A DNA stretch of 64,000 bases from Darksidea phi (taxonomy: Eukaryota; Ascomycota; Dothideomycetes; Pleosporales; Lentitheciaceae), in the NCBI GenBank assembly GCA_030770425.1, contig JASJFT010000003.1, positions 124,001 through 188,000 on the forward strand, written 5' to 3'. A program made the translations under genes and the position numbers. The notes under the pieces were generated by a model that did not search any database, was not told where the DNA came from, and saw nothing but the letters and a program-made list of their open reading frames with translations. Every line of letters begins with the position of its first letter. Position 1 is the stretch's first letter. This document shows, piece by piece, positions 20,552 to 31,314 of this stretch.

Positions 20552-22817
20552 TCATGGCTGCACATAGCCGTATCCTGTCCTAGCCCGTACCATCTTCTCA
20601 AAAACCTTACACATATAGCTCCGCGAGCAGAGCAACTTCTTTTGGTGCTTTGTCAACTTCAGATTCCATCGCGCGTATTCGAGAACATTGGCGGCGATTG
20701 CGGCGGCAATGGGAGTAGCGAAAGAGGTCCCAGAGATGTAGACCTTCTTGACAGGGGCCCCTTCGGCTTTCCAGAGGCTTTCGATGTCTTGGCCGAGTGT
20801 AGCGAAGTTTTTTTCTGGGGTGGCGATGGGTTTAATGTTGTAACCGTTGCCCATGCCATCTGTTGCGATGGCGATGACTCCTAAAGTCCAAATTATAATA
20901 TTAGCGGGGCTCTAATCGTATAAGTACTGCTCTCTGCGTCATCTTTAAAAAGCGCCTCGCAGTCTGTTCAACAGAGTGACATCGATCTGACGAGGCGCTC
21001 TTGAAAGACTTTCTAAAGCGTACAGTACCCTGACACAAATCTGGATATCCGCTTAAGCTCGTAGGATATGCAAAGTGGCTGCAGAATTTGTCGTAGCGCT
21101 GTAGTTCTTGTACCTTGATTATACGTACGGTCCATCCTTGCGGGCCACGGCATAGAGGTGTTGCCACCATTATTGCCAGCTGCGGCAAAGACGATACTCC
21201 TACAAACGCCATCGTAGCTCGGGTTCAGAGCCTCTTTGAGTTCTGCCTCGATTGCCTCATTCTTCTCCTGCAGTGCGAGGGACATGGTGATTATATCCAC
21301 ATGCCACAATTGCACAGCCCAGTTCACAGCCTGCAAGGGATTAGCAAACCCAACACGCATGATGAAGTATTTATGAGAATCCATGATTTTAGTCCGAGTG
21401 CACGCTGTAGAGATCCGACCGGGTCGTGGGTTTGGCTCACCTTCGCAATACTGTCCACGTCATCCTTCCCAATAAACCCTCCGTCCGACACTTTCGCAAT
21501 AAAGACGTCAGCCTCTGGTTCCATAGCCAGTAGAAGGCGAGCGACATGAGTCCCATGCCCATGTTCGTCGTTCCAATCTGTAACTTCCTTTCCTGGTAAA
21601 AAGATTCTGCCTTCGCTGAGTCTAGTCTTCCACGTTTTAACGAGGATGCATTTTATATTGACTCCGCTATCGATAATTGCGATTTTGACTTTTTGGCTTA
21701 GGTGCCGAGGAAGTTTTGGTGATGCAGGGTTACGGGAGCTCTGAATATAGGCCTTGGTAAAAGCTTTCATTCGTCCTACAAATTCACCCGCGTATCTCGC
21801 TGCACTGTGAGATCATGAGACATTGTTCTGAAGTTGAAGGTAATTCATTCCACTTACTTAACATCTTCAGGCTCATTACAGACCATCATAAAGTGATTTG
21901 CTGGACGGCCTCGTATTTCGTCGCCAGGGCTGATTTATCGGCAGAGGCTCTACAGGCGATTGCTTCGAGTCCTGCACACACGATTCCAAATTCTGAAGCA
22001 CTTTTTGATAAATGAAAACCTGGATATAATTAGCTGTGGAAAGACAAAACGTGCAGTACTAGACGCACCTGCATGCGCTGAGGGTCAGTCTGGTCCTGAG
22101 CAGCTTCCTCTCCTGCCTCGGTAAGGCACGCCACGATCGCTTCGCGGAACCCAAGCTGGCATGGGAACGAAAACCGTCGCGGATCGTGAATAAGGATCCA
22201 CAGGACGTTCAGAAGCTCCTCATGATCCCCCCGGTAATCAATTTGGAAGTCTTTAGCAGTAACTCTCTCGCCCGCCTGCACTTCCATAAGCAACCGAGCA
22301 AAGTCGACGAGTTGCCTCTTGGAAGAGCCTTCTAGCTCAGGAAACCTTCCACTCTTAGTTTTGGTCTTTACTAGATGCTTTCAACTCTCCGCGAAAGATA
22401 CGGCTTGTTTTTATCAAGTAGTATCTGGGTACCGGGATCCTGCAGAAAGAAAATTCCATCAATATCCCATTTCACCCATGTCCAAGTGACGTCCGATAGG
22501 CATAGCAAGGAATGGACTAGAATGTTGCACAAGGCCGCTCGATCCGGGGGTAAGAAGAACCTGCTCTCTGTAGTCCACGTTCTGTCGAAGAATCCTTTGT
22601 CGATGAGGGATCCTAGGGAAACCGTAGGAAAAGCGGAGTTAGAGAGGAGTGAGCCTTCGACACACATCAGGCTGCTATCTTGGTGTTTATCCAGCCAAAA
22701 TTCGAGCGAGTGCTTGCGGAGTCCTGGCTCATGTATGACCTGACACCCCGGTTCCTTGCTTTTGCCTATTGATATAATAGCTTTGCCAACTAGGACTAGG
22801 CTACATATTATAGACAT
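20552..22817 (-). CDS. DUF7580-like domain fused to subtilisin (S8) protease
   Basis: Seven exons join in one frame: 22817-22386, 22335-22069, 22019-21982, 21929-21858, 21804-21441, 21330-21114 and 20880-20552; ~572 aa. Most junctions are GT-AG with 49-53 nt introns; the last two introns are 110 and 233 nt. The first intron uses a weak GTTGAA donor. Residues ~50-260 resemble the C-terminal part of the fungal DUF7580 region (DRAALCNILVHSLLCLSDVT, WDIDGIFFL, PYLSR, RLLMEVQAGERV). Residues ~305-560 are a peptidase S8 domain with a complete triad: Asp315 in IAIIDSGV, His353 in HGTHVA and Ser516 in GTSFATP, with the oxyanion Asn in AAAGNNGG. No signal peptide, so an intracellular protease. DUF7580-type domains occur in fungal incompatibility and NLR-like proteins; an immune-like role is inference. 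The gene may have further 5' exons up to ~23.3 kb. Confidence 0.75.
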
Positions 22818-23466
22818 AACAAGTCGTCTGCAGGAAGTCGCAGAATGAACTGAGAGTACCAGAATGTAGTAGGCATAGTTGGAGTAGGCGACTGGTAGTA
22901 ACTTCGTGTGCGCAGGTTCAACGCAAAAGGGGGCTCATAACCTCTTAGCTACCAAAGGTAGAGTGCGTAGTTGCTTAATTAGGCTACATAGAAGAACCTG
23001 GAGGCAGATTATATACAAAGAGTACTTAGTCAATCCAGCTCATCCAGCTGACTAAGGCGCGCAGTATGTGGTGGATGGTTGGGGTCCTTAGTACTATATG
23101 TGTGAGTACAATGCTCGGATAGCACGAGGAACTGGTCACATAATAGACTTTTTTCACGATTCACAACCTCAATTTCTTTACTCCAAGCGCAGTCTTCAGA
23201 CTTCGCGGGGGGCACCTGAAAGGTTCTGCGGTGTTCCAAGCATATTCATGTCCTGTAGATGGCCTGTGTGGGATAGCCCCTCTTCAAAAAGCATCGCGTT
23301 CTCCATTAAGAAGGCTGGCCATATAGCTTTTTTTGCCATTACTGTATATGTAGAGAGTTTGCATAGTCTCTACGACTAGAACCGGCGAAATCTGAATCTG
23401 TACGTACACCATCCTCGCTCAATCTTCCACCTTCTCTTATCATCCGACCTGGCTGAAGTCGAGAAA
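22818..23466. other. Divergent intergenic region or missing 5' exons
   Basis: On the minus strand, open stretches (around 23239-23030, with HPPHTARLSQLDELD, and the frame directly upstream of ATG 22817) could be 5' exons of the protease gene. I found no splice set that joins them cleanly. On the plus strand this is the promoter of the AcuF-type gene. Confidence 0.35.
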
Positions 23467-25134
23467 ATGAGTAGCATAGCATCCATGCCATCAAGTACGA
23501 TCTTTGAGAGCGCAAAAAGGTATCTTCAGCTCTTCAGAAACTGCCAAGCGGCGGAGAGTGCACTTTCTATCCTCCAGGTTCATCAGCAGCACTTCTGGGG
23601 ATGGGTCAACATCCTCAATGTCATTGCGGGGCCTCATATCAGACTCGACGCTCAACTCACGGCCGAATTTGATCGCATACGACAAGCTATCATGATACTT
23701 TTGCAGACTTTGGCGGATAATCTTGTTCTAGCAATTACACTGAATAAGGATGAGGCTCTCAAGTCTTGTCAAGATGAAGACCTCGCCTTGATACCCGCAA
23801 ATGACGCGTCAGCCATGCAACATCCGCACAAGGTTATTCTACATGGCGTTGAAGGGTCATTGAGAAGGTTGAACAGGATTGCCGTCATTATCCTCCAAGA
23901 AAGAAGGAGCAACCCGTCTCAAGGTTTCTAGCATAGACTCGCGACGAGCCTTACGAAAAGCGTGTGGACCAAGTACTTCGCTATCGCTTTCAGCACGCAC
24001 TCCCAGCAGGGCTCCACAGACTCATACGAGATTCCATCCCCCATCGGCATTACCGAGTCCAGCACGAGCGAGCCCATCGGATTCAAGAGACGCCCAGATG
24101 GAATCGGCTTCAGCAGGCTCCCAAGTCGACTGTAGAGCGTTCTACTAGACCGAGAAGGCAAGAGGAGCCAGTAGGTGCAATAGGATGGCAGCTGCTCACG
24201 GATCAGCTCCAGCAGACTCAGTCCGAAGACAACACCACAACACTTACTGTCGATGAATATGTAGCCAAGAAGAAACCGAAGGAAAGATTGTCTTTGCCAC
24301 CTCGCAAGACCGTCAAGACAGTGTCCGATTCTGAACCCGGCTACGCATTATATCCCCGAGCACCCAAGATCAAAAAAAGGAACAAAAAATAGCCACGTGC
24401 CCCATTTGCCTCGGAGACTACCACATCGACGTTTTTGAGGGCTCCCAACGGGCGGTATGATATATGTGAGCCCCTCATAGTCATTGTACTAACGGGCGGA
24501 TAATGCTCATGTTAAGGCTGACCTACAGCGCTATATCTGCATATCGGAAGATTACCGCATGAATCTACGCTTCTTTGTTGATCGAGAGTCATGGAGATCG
24601 CATATGCAAAAGACGCATACAGCTCTTTGGATAGAATACCTTCACAACGACCATGTTTGCATATGTACATTGCACAAGAACACAGAACAGTTCCAATCAG
24701 AGAAAGAGCTCTACGAGAACCACATGCTACTTGAGCATTCCCAATTTGACACATCCGTGCTGGAGAGCATGGCGCGCTACGGTGGCGTTCCTCGCCTTCG
24801 CAGCATTGAGATATGTCCGATATGTGGCGACGAACATCGTCCGCAGAAGCGAATGGAGGATGAACAGGTGCGACAGGGCGGCGGATCTGAAGCTGGTGAT
24901 AAATTGGAAGGCAAAGCTTACGCAAAGTTTCCTGCTAAGCTGAGCGTCCACGTTGCGCTGTCAGCCACCAAGAACATTGCAGAGGACGACGCAGGCCGCC
25001 CTTCTCAAGATCTCATTACACACAGACGGATGGAACGATACGTTGGCAAGCATCTCAAGGCTCTTGCGTTCTATTTCTCACGACACCTCATCGCTGATGA
25101 GGATGATGAAAAGGCGAGTGCGACAGAGGAGTGA
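23467..25134 (+). pseudogene. AcuF-type C2H2 zinc-finger protein gene, frame-broken
   Basis: The order of conserved blocks is that of a large ascomycete family. First comes an N-terminal helical domain (IFESAKRYLQLFRNCQ ... FWGWVNILNVIAG ... SLRRLNRIAVII). Then VDQVLRYRFQHALPAGLHRL, a zinc-finger start ATCPICLGDYH, then DLQRYICISEDY with RESWRSHMQKTH, then EICPICGDEH, and last a YVGKHLKALAF motif. A clean intron (24455-24516: GTATGA, branch TACTAAC, TTAAG) lies between CQR-type and DLQ blocks. Two frame changes have no plausible intron: frame 1 to frame 0 near 23.9 kb, and frame 0 to frame 2 at A-runs around 24371-24389. The usual second Cys of the EDC motif is Tyr here. These fit a decaying gene; indels in the sequence are the alternative. 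It is transcribed away from the protease gene. Confidence 0.6.
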
Positions 25135-25402
25135 TAGTGGGCGCATGGGCAGAAGTAGGCCGAAGGACGGATGGTGCGCATAACCCAGAGGCAAAAACTA
25201 CGTGCGATCTCAAATAGTTCGGTTTCTAGCATGAAATATTAGGGACTAAAACCCATTGGATCAGCTCTATTGACTTCGTATCCCGTCTTGGGTAGCCTTT
25301 ACTCTTTCTATACGCAAATGTTTTTTACTGAAAGAGCCGACAAAACTTACTCCCTTCAACCTTCTATTTCCCTCTCTAACATGCGTCCATCCCTCCCCTC
25401 CA

Positions 25403-27624
25403 TCAGCTAGGTACACCCTCATACTCCCACCCGCCAACCATCCTCCTCCGCCTCCCCCTCTTCTCCTCCCTCCGATTCGCTGCACACTTGACAAAAAACG
25501 TAAGCGCCGCGAGCACGAAGATTATAACCGCCGCCACCGTCGGCACGACAACGACGCGCGTACGATCCGTATCCGTAGTCGGGATATACGGACAAGTGCC
25601 GTTTATAGCGGTGACCCAGCAGCCTTCCACATCGAGGGAGTTGAGGTTGATGAAGATGGGGTCGGTGAGGTCGGTTCGCGGGACGGAGGACGCGTTGGAG
25701 AAGAGGTGTGCGTTTTCGAGGGCAGTATGCGGCACGCTGAAGGTGAGCGGGCTCGGGCAGGCCGAGTCGGCGTCGAAGTAGCGGCGTGAGGTAGGGGAGA
25801 GTGTCCAGCGGTAGGGGGTAGTGGGATCCTGGCATGCGACGCGGTGGCGCTCGTTGCAGTCTGCTGTGCGCCAGCGCCCATGGTTTGGAGGCGAAAGATG
25901 CATGACTACGCAGCGGTTGAGCGTGGATGAAGTAGATGTGGCATTTTGCGGTTCGCCCGGAGCCCAGGACCAGAGTGTGGATTGGGCAAAGGCGGCGTAT
26001 GGGAGGGGGGCTTTATCGGCGGTTGTGTTGGATATTGTGGTGTTGAGGAGGGGGCTCAGACCGCAAGATGTGAGGTTTGTGATGGATGGGAGAGGTGTGA
26101 AGGGGTTGGGTGTCGTGCTGATGTTTAGATCTGGCGCTGTTGCGACGGCCCATGATGAGTTTGTCGATGCGGTGATAGAATCTTCCATTGGCGCGAAGAG
26201 ACAGCCTGATGGTACAGAACCGTCGGCGTCAATTTTCACATCGGTCTCGGAGCGGATGCTTCCCGGTGCGAAAATGACGTCCAAATCCGTGGAGAGGTTG
26301 TAGGAGGACATTTGCGGATCTATAGATCCGAAACTTGTGACAACCCTGAAGAACTCCTGGAACTCGAGGAACGCCTCTGTGGGCCATCCATCCTGTGTCG
26401 ATCGATGTCCTGATGAATCTTGCGAGACGCGGTAATAACCTTGCGCCGGCATATTTTCGTTCTCCACATTGTACCAGCTATCGCCCAAATTGGCACGGTC
26501 GCCACGGAGCCTTTCCGCTGTGTACAATTCCTTTGATAAATTCCCCTTGATAATATCGCTAACGAAGTTCCCGGGACCAGGTAACCGCTCCGAACGTGGT
26601 TGTTGTGCCGGGTCGTCGGGAGATGTCCAGGATGATGCTGTATGTATGTTCAGGAGGAGGAGCGTGAAGGAAGCGTCTGTGGTCGTGGCCGTTTTATCGA
26701 GGAAAGCGTCAAAGATACCGATTAAGAAGCGCAGTGTCATTGTAGAGGTGCAGTTGTAGCTTCCAATCGAGAGGAGTGGGTTGCTGGTGTCCATTTGGAA
26801 GCTGGGAAGAGATGGGAGTGGCGGAGTTTCTGATGTCTTCGATGCTGTAGATGTTGATGTGCTCGATAATACTGGAGACGAAGATGACGGGATGGAAAGC
26901 GGTTCTTCTTGTCGCGGCCTCCAAGCAGGACCTTCTTCCGACACCGTAGTCGAAACCGCCCATCTTGCAGCAAGACTACCACTCCCACTTGATGAGGGTG
27001 AGGCACTGGATGACGAAGCCCCCGTTGGAGTTGCCGTCTGAGTACCCGATCCAGCAGGCGGTATCTCAGCTGGACACAGACTCCACTCCAAACGGCCCGC
27101 ATCCCAATAGACGTCGATAACGAACTTTCTTATCCCAACAGCTAAGAGATTTGAGAAGCATTTCTGGAACGCTGCGTCCTCGTACTGATTATGGTTGAAG
27201 CAAGCGGCTCTTAGTGAAACGGCCGCATTCGTGAGGTAGTTGATGGGTATTAGGAGGCCGACGTCTCTCTGTGTCTGGGATGCTGGTTAGAAGAATGATC
27301 AAAGTGTTTTATCGCTGCGCTTGGTTGGGCCGATGTGATAATCTTGCACATTGGCTGGAATGCGTCCAGAAGAACTGCGCAGCCTAGATACTTGCTGTCT
27401 CTTGTCGTCCATCCAGGTATGTATGTGACGCTAGACCGGTTATGGCCGGATGCGGTAAAGTACCCAGTCTTATAACGAACTGGACGAACCCGCTACGAAA
27501 TCCAAAGCGGCGACATCATTCAGCCAAAGCGCAAACACAAACACAAACAACGTACCCTAAAAGCCTCAACAGCGGGCTCTGCCCAGGTATCGCTCGCACC
27601 CTGATCCGGATTGTACAACGACAT
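25403..27624 (-). CDS. MTC6: Maintenance of telomere capping protein 6 (Mtc6) homologue
   Basis: Exon 1 (27624-27556) encodes MSLYNPDQGASDTWAEPAV and four more residues. A 281-nt intron (27555-27275, GTACGT...CCCAG) leads to exon 2 (27274-25403); ~646 aa in all. Joining them gives AFR-TQRDVGLLIPINYLT, a start I know from this family. Typical blocks follow: LGVGIRKF-like FVIDVYWDAG, LLSIGSYNCTSTMTLRFLIG, LLLLNIHTAS, SKELYTAERLRGDRANL, DGWPTEAFLEF and DPQMSSYNLS. A lectin-like Cys-rich segment (CVVMHLSPPNHGRWRTADCN) and one C-terminal membrane helix (VVVPTVAAVIIFVLAALTFF) precede a short basic tail. Many N-x-S/T sites fit an ER or vacuolar lumenal domain. In yeast, loss of MTC6 is linked to telomere-capping defects by an unclear route. 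Residues 30-80 of exon 2's product are Ser/Thr-rich and variable. Confidence 0.9.
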
Positions 27625-30600
27625 GTCGGCCACTGGTAACCCCTGCGTCACGCATCAAGGCCTCTGTTCCAATGACGCCGCTAACACGGCACCATTAGCA
27701 AAAACATTATACAAGAAACAGAGGTCGCAAGGGTCAAAGATATTGCTGACGGAAGCCGGCATCATCCGGATGCAACTGAGATGAATGGATGACGATGGCA
27801 TGAAATTGAGGCTCCTCGCCTACCGTTTGATCGCCACGGGTCCGTGCAAGCCTCGTCACGTGATAAAGACAGATGAGCAGTGGAAGCCGAGGCTGAGGCA
27901 GTGCTAATTGGTTGCCGTCGTTCATTCCCTGTGAAGAATGTCCCAGGTGTCGAAGCGCTACTCAATCAAGAAACTCTCCTTCCCGCCCAAACCTGTCACA
28001 AGCCCATCATCCGCCCATCAGGCCCCCATCCATCCATCCTCGGGACCGCAACAACCCTGAAAAGCGAATCCGAGCAACAAGGCCCAGACCCGACTCACCG
28101 TCCTCGCATTTAGCCTAATCAACGCCTCCCAATCAAGCCCCCTACATTCAAATCGCGAAACAGGAAATGGGGAACGAGATGGCCCAGGGTGGCAGGGGCC
28201 CCGCGGGGACGGGATAACTCATTCTCAACGGTCGCGCGGCCATGTGGTATGTATTTTTGGGGGGGCAATACGGGGGCGCCCGCGGGAAGAAGGTAAAAAG
28301 AGGCGGAAAAGGTGCGAAATTTGTGGCTGTTTGTTTTTCTTTTTTCTCCTATCTGTTGCGCATTTGGGTATGGTGCGCAATGCAGCGGGTAGCCTACGTA
28401 GTTAGTCCCTTGGGAGAGGCGCATGGCGTTTGTGAGGGGGCGTGGATTCATGTATAGGGTGTGTAGGAGAGATTGGGGCATTTCTCGTCGTCGCTGGAGT
28501 TGCTTTTCGAAGACATGGGAGCGATGGGCGGGTTTGACTGGGGAGGATAAGCTGAGAGGGGGCGACCCTGGATGCTGGGTACGGGGTACACGACCACCGT
28601 GCATGTGCGGCATGTTTATCTTACGACAGCAGCAAGGCCTTCCTTCAGAGTCCTGCAATAGATGGCGCACTATCCGCTCTGAGCTGCAAGATGCGAGATG
28701 CAGGCCTTTCCCGCGCATTGGGAAAAAATTGCCGACTCGTATTTTCTCCATGTGAATGCCATCATGACACGCCTAAACGGGTAAGGCAGCGGAGCCAGTT
28801 TGAACATCGCCCAACGCTACCGTCTACACGCGTGCCGCACTGCCCGCCTAAATCATCAGCACTTGAACAACACCCGTCATCTTCCAGCAGCTTCTAGCTA
28901 GCCTGTCTTTCTATGAGCGTACGCTACACCACAACGAGCGTCGGCCATGTTGTAATGGGGAAAGAGTCCTTTGGTCTCGCACGACAACAAGCCATCCCCA
29001 GAAGCCCCCCAGCGCGTCTAAGACGCTCATCGTATCGTGCCTTGCGGCTGATCCTTACCCACGCCGCATGCCCGATCCCAGAGCATCCATCCTCGTAATC
29101 CTTCCGCGTGCTAACGGTGTCGCAAAAGAGATCTCTCGGGAGCTTGAACAGGCACCTGCTTTCCACGAGCCACTGCCCGGGTACACTTGGGGGCCAGGCA
29201 TGCACTTGGGCTACAAGTAAGCTGCGGTTAACTCGTAGCGGTAATTCTTTGCTAGCGTCATGGATTGCCTTGTGGGCGATACGCTTACGCACGGAGCAGA
29301 TAAAACGGCGGACGAGGCACGCGTAGATGCGATGCGAGAAGGTCCGTGGACACAGGCGGGGGAATGCCCACGTTGTGGTAAGGGTGTTCTTTTCTAAGCA
29401 GAGTGCTGACACGAAGCGGAGTACCGTGACGGTTCGTATTCTACGATGCCGGGGGTCGAATGAATGCGATACTGAGCAAGGCTGATGAGTGATCCGGCGA
29501 TAATGAGAATTTTTTTCTGTTGAGATGAAGGTGTCCGGCGAGTCCGGCCAGCCAACCCACAAGTTCCACACAACAGAAGGCGTGAGAGCTAGAACATTGG
29601 AAAAGCACGGGGCGATGCGAGTCAAACCGACGCCCCAACCAGCAAACAGGGCCTGTAGAAGCGATCTGGCACAAAACGGCAATAGCTATTTGCCTTTTGC
29701 AGAATCGGGCTCCGAATTGATCCGCAACCGCAACTCGCTATTAGCTAGTTATCTAAGTGAACATCCAAAGTTTGACCGAAGCGGTAGGCGGCTCGCGCAG
29801 AGCCTTTGTTGCACCCTGCGTCTATGACACCAGCTCAAACCTTCAATCCTCCCCTCTCACAGCTCAATCTTCAGGCCAAAAATCACACCACAGTAGAATT
29901 CTGATTGGTGAGACCAAGCACTACAGCACAGCGCCGTTTCACCGTCTTTTTGCTTGCGTGCAGGATTGTGGGCGGGCGCCTAGTGAGGGTTGGGTTGGGC
30001 CCCTGCCTTAGTGGGAGGATCGACGTCGGCAGTGGTTGTCTGGTGCGCTGGGTGAGGCGCCTGTGTTGCGTGGCCGGGTTACGAAGCCAGTGGTTTTGAA
30101 AGGGGGCGGGGAGTCGAGGTCAGCTGTGGGCGGGGCTAGATGCTGTCAGTGTCCATGGTGCAGGATGCTCCTAGGCGCCAGCTTGATCGGTGAGTGTGTC
30201 GGAGAGCGAAACATCTGATCAGCGACGAGGGGAGACATGTGAAGCGTTGAGGAAAAACGCATGCATTCTGTAGAAGCCAGACTTTCTATTCAAATATCGA
30301 GTTTTACTGTAGTGTAGCTTGAGTAAACCAGGTAAAAATTGCTGTTTATTTTACAAGCGCTATATTAATTTGTTTGTGTGTGTACAGTGGGAGGAGTCTT
30401 TTTTGCAAGGTAGTCCACACAAAACATAGCAGGAGTCCTAGTTCTTCTCCAGAGTTTCGTGATTTAGAGAAGTTCTTTCTTAACGGCTACATTTCTATTG
30501 CCGGGTAGAGGAGTAGAGTATTTTATGACTTGGGCAATATGGTGCTCTCTAGTGAGCTGGGTGGATTGAGAGGGAGGATGTGGTGGATGGGGGACTTTTG

Positions 30601-31314
30601 GGGATGGTATTATAGCGCTTCACGATCGACTCGACTGTGTACAGCTCTACAGCTCTACTATCGAGTATAAGGTGTGGGTATAGCGCCTCTACTGTGTACT
30701 AAAAAAAAATGAAATCCTATGCCCACACGCTCTGGAAAGAGTTCGAGGCGGTTGTTGACGTCGCTCCCACCACCCCCTTCCTCCCCACCCAAACATCAAA
30801 AGAACGCGCCATACGCAATAAACGGAGCAAGATTTGTATACTCTGACGCTAAATTGATCACACCCTCACAATATCTCACTAAATTTGATATACTAAGCTT
30901 CTGCATTCTAAACCGCTCCATAGCCATCGCCAACAGAGCGGCACAACGAAGACTAAGTGCGGCCCAGGCCAAAAAAAAAGACACCAAGTAAACAACCGTG
31001 CATGCGTATGATATATGCCTCCCATAGCCTAGAACGCCTGACATTAAGGGTGTTGCAAATCCGTTAAAGCAACAAGATCAAAACAGCAGCTCAAGATTAA
31101 ACAGGGGAAATAAGAAGAAAATGTCGCTTTCCGTCCAATGTGTTCCCGTCCTTTTCCGTTATTTCCTACATGATGTTGTTATTGTTGGGTATCTCTAACG
31201 GCCGTACCAATGGCTAAGAGCCCAGCGTCCTGTTTCCTTCCGGTAATAAAAAGTTTATAAACAAGAAAGAGCGCTAAATAAAGCTGGAGATGATGGAAGC
31301 CTTGCGACGAAGAT
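27625..31314. other. 3.7-kb gene-poor region
   Basis: The left part is the MTC6 promoter and includes a CACGTG at 27857. Long frames on the minus strand (28119-28751 and 28924-29682) have arbitrary residue composition and no start context; I do not accept them. G-runs lie at 28259-28280. From 30,300 to 30,720 the sequence turns AT-rich. The right ~250 bases are the 3' UTR of the Myb gene. Confidence 0.45.
30719..30991 (+). CDS. Possible small protein or element fragment, 90 aa
   Basis: ATG to TAA, 90 codons. The second half (YLTKFDILSFCILNRSIAIA, then NRAAQRRLSAAQAKKKDTK) has a helix-forming, basic C-terminus that looks more like protein than chance. The first half is Pro/Ser-rich. No family recognised. 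It directly follows an A9 run in AT-rich sequence, so a degraded transposon fragment is possible. Confidence 0.25.
   Translation: MPTRSGKSSRRLLTSLPPPPSSPPKHQKNAPYAINGARFVYSDAKLITPSQYLTKFDILSFCILNRSIAIANRAAQRRLSAAQAKKKDTK

Noticed and set aside
24447..24499. AACGGGCGG occurs twice, 44 bp apart, like a target-site duplication around an insertion
   Set aside because: The segment is better explained by a canonical intron (GTATGA, TACTAAC branch, TTAAG) that keeps the frame; the second copy overlaps the branch site by chance.
28119..29682. Two minus-strand frames of 210 and 252 codons
   Set aside because: Residue composition looks random, starts are in poor context and no conserved block is visible.
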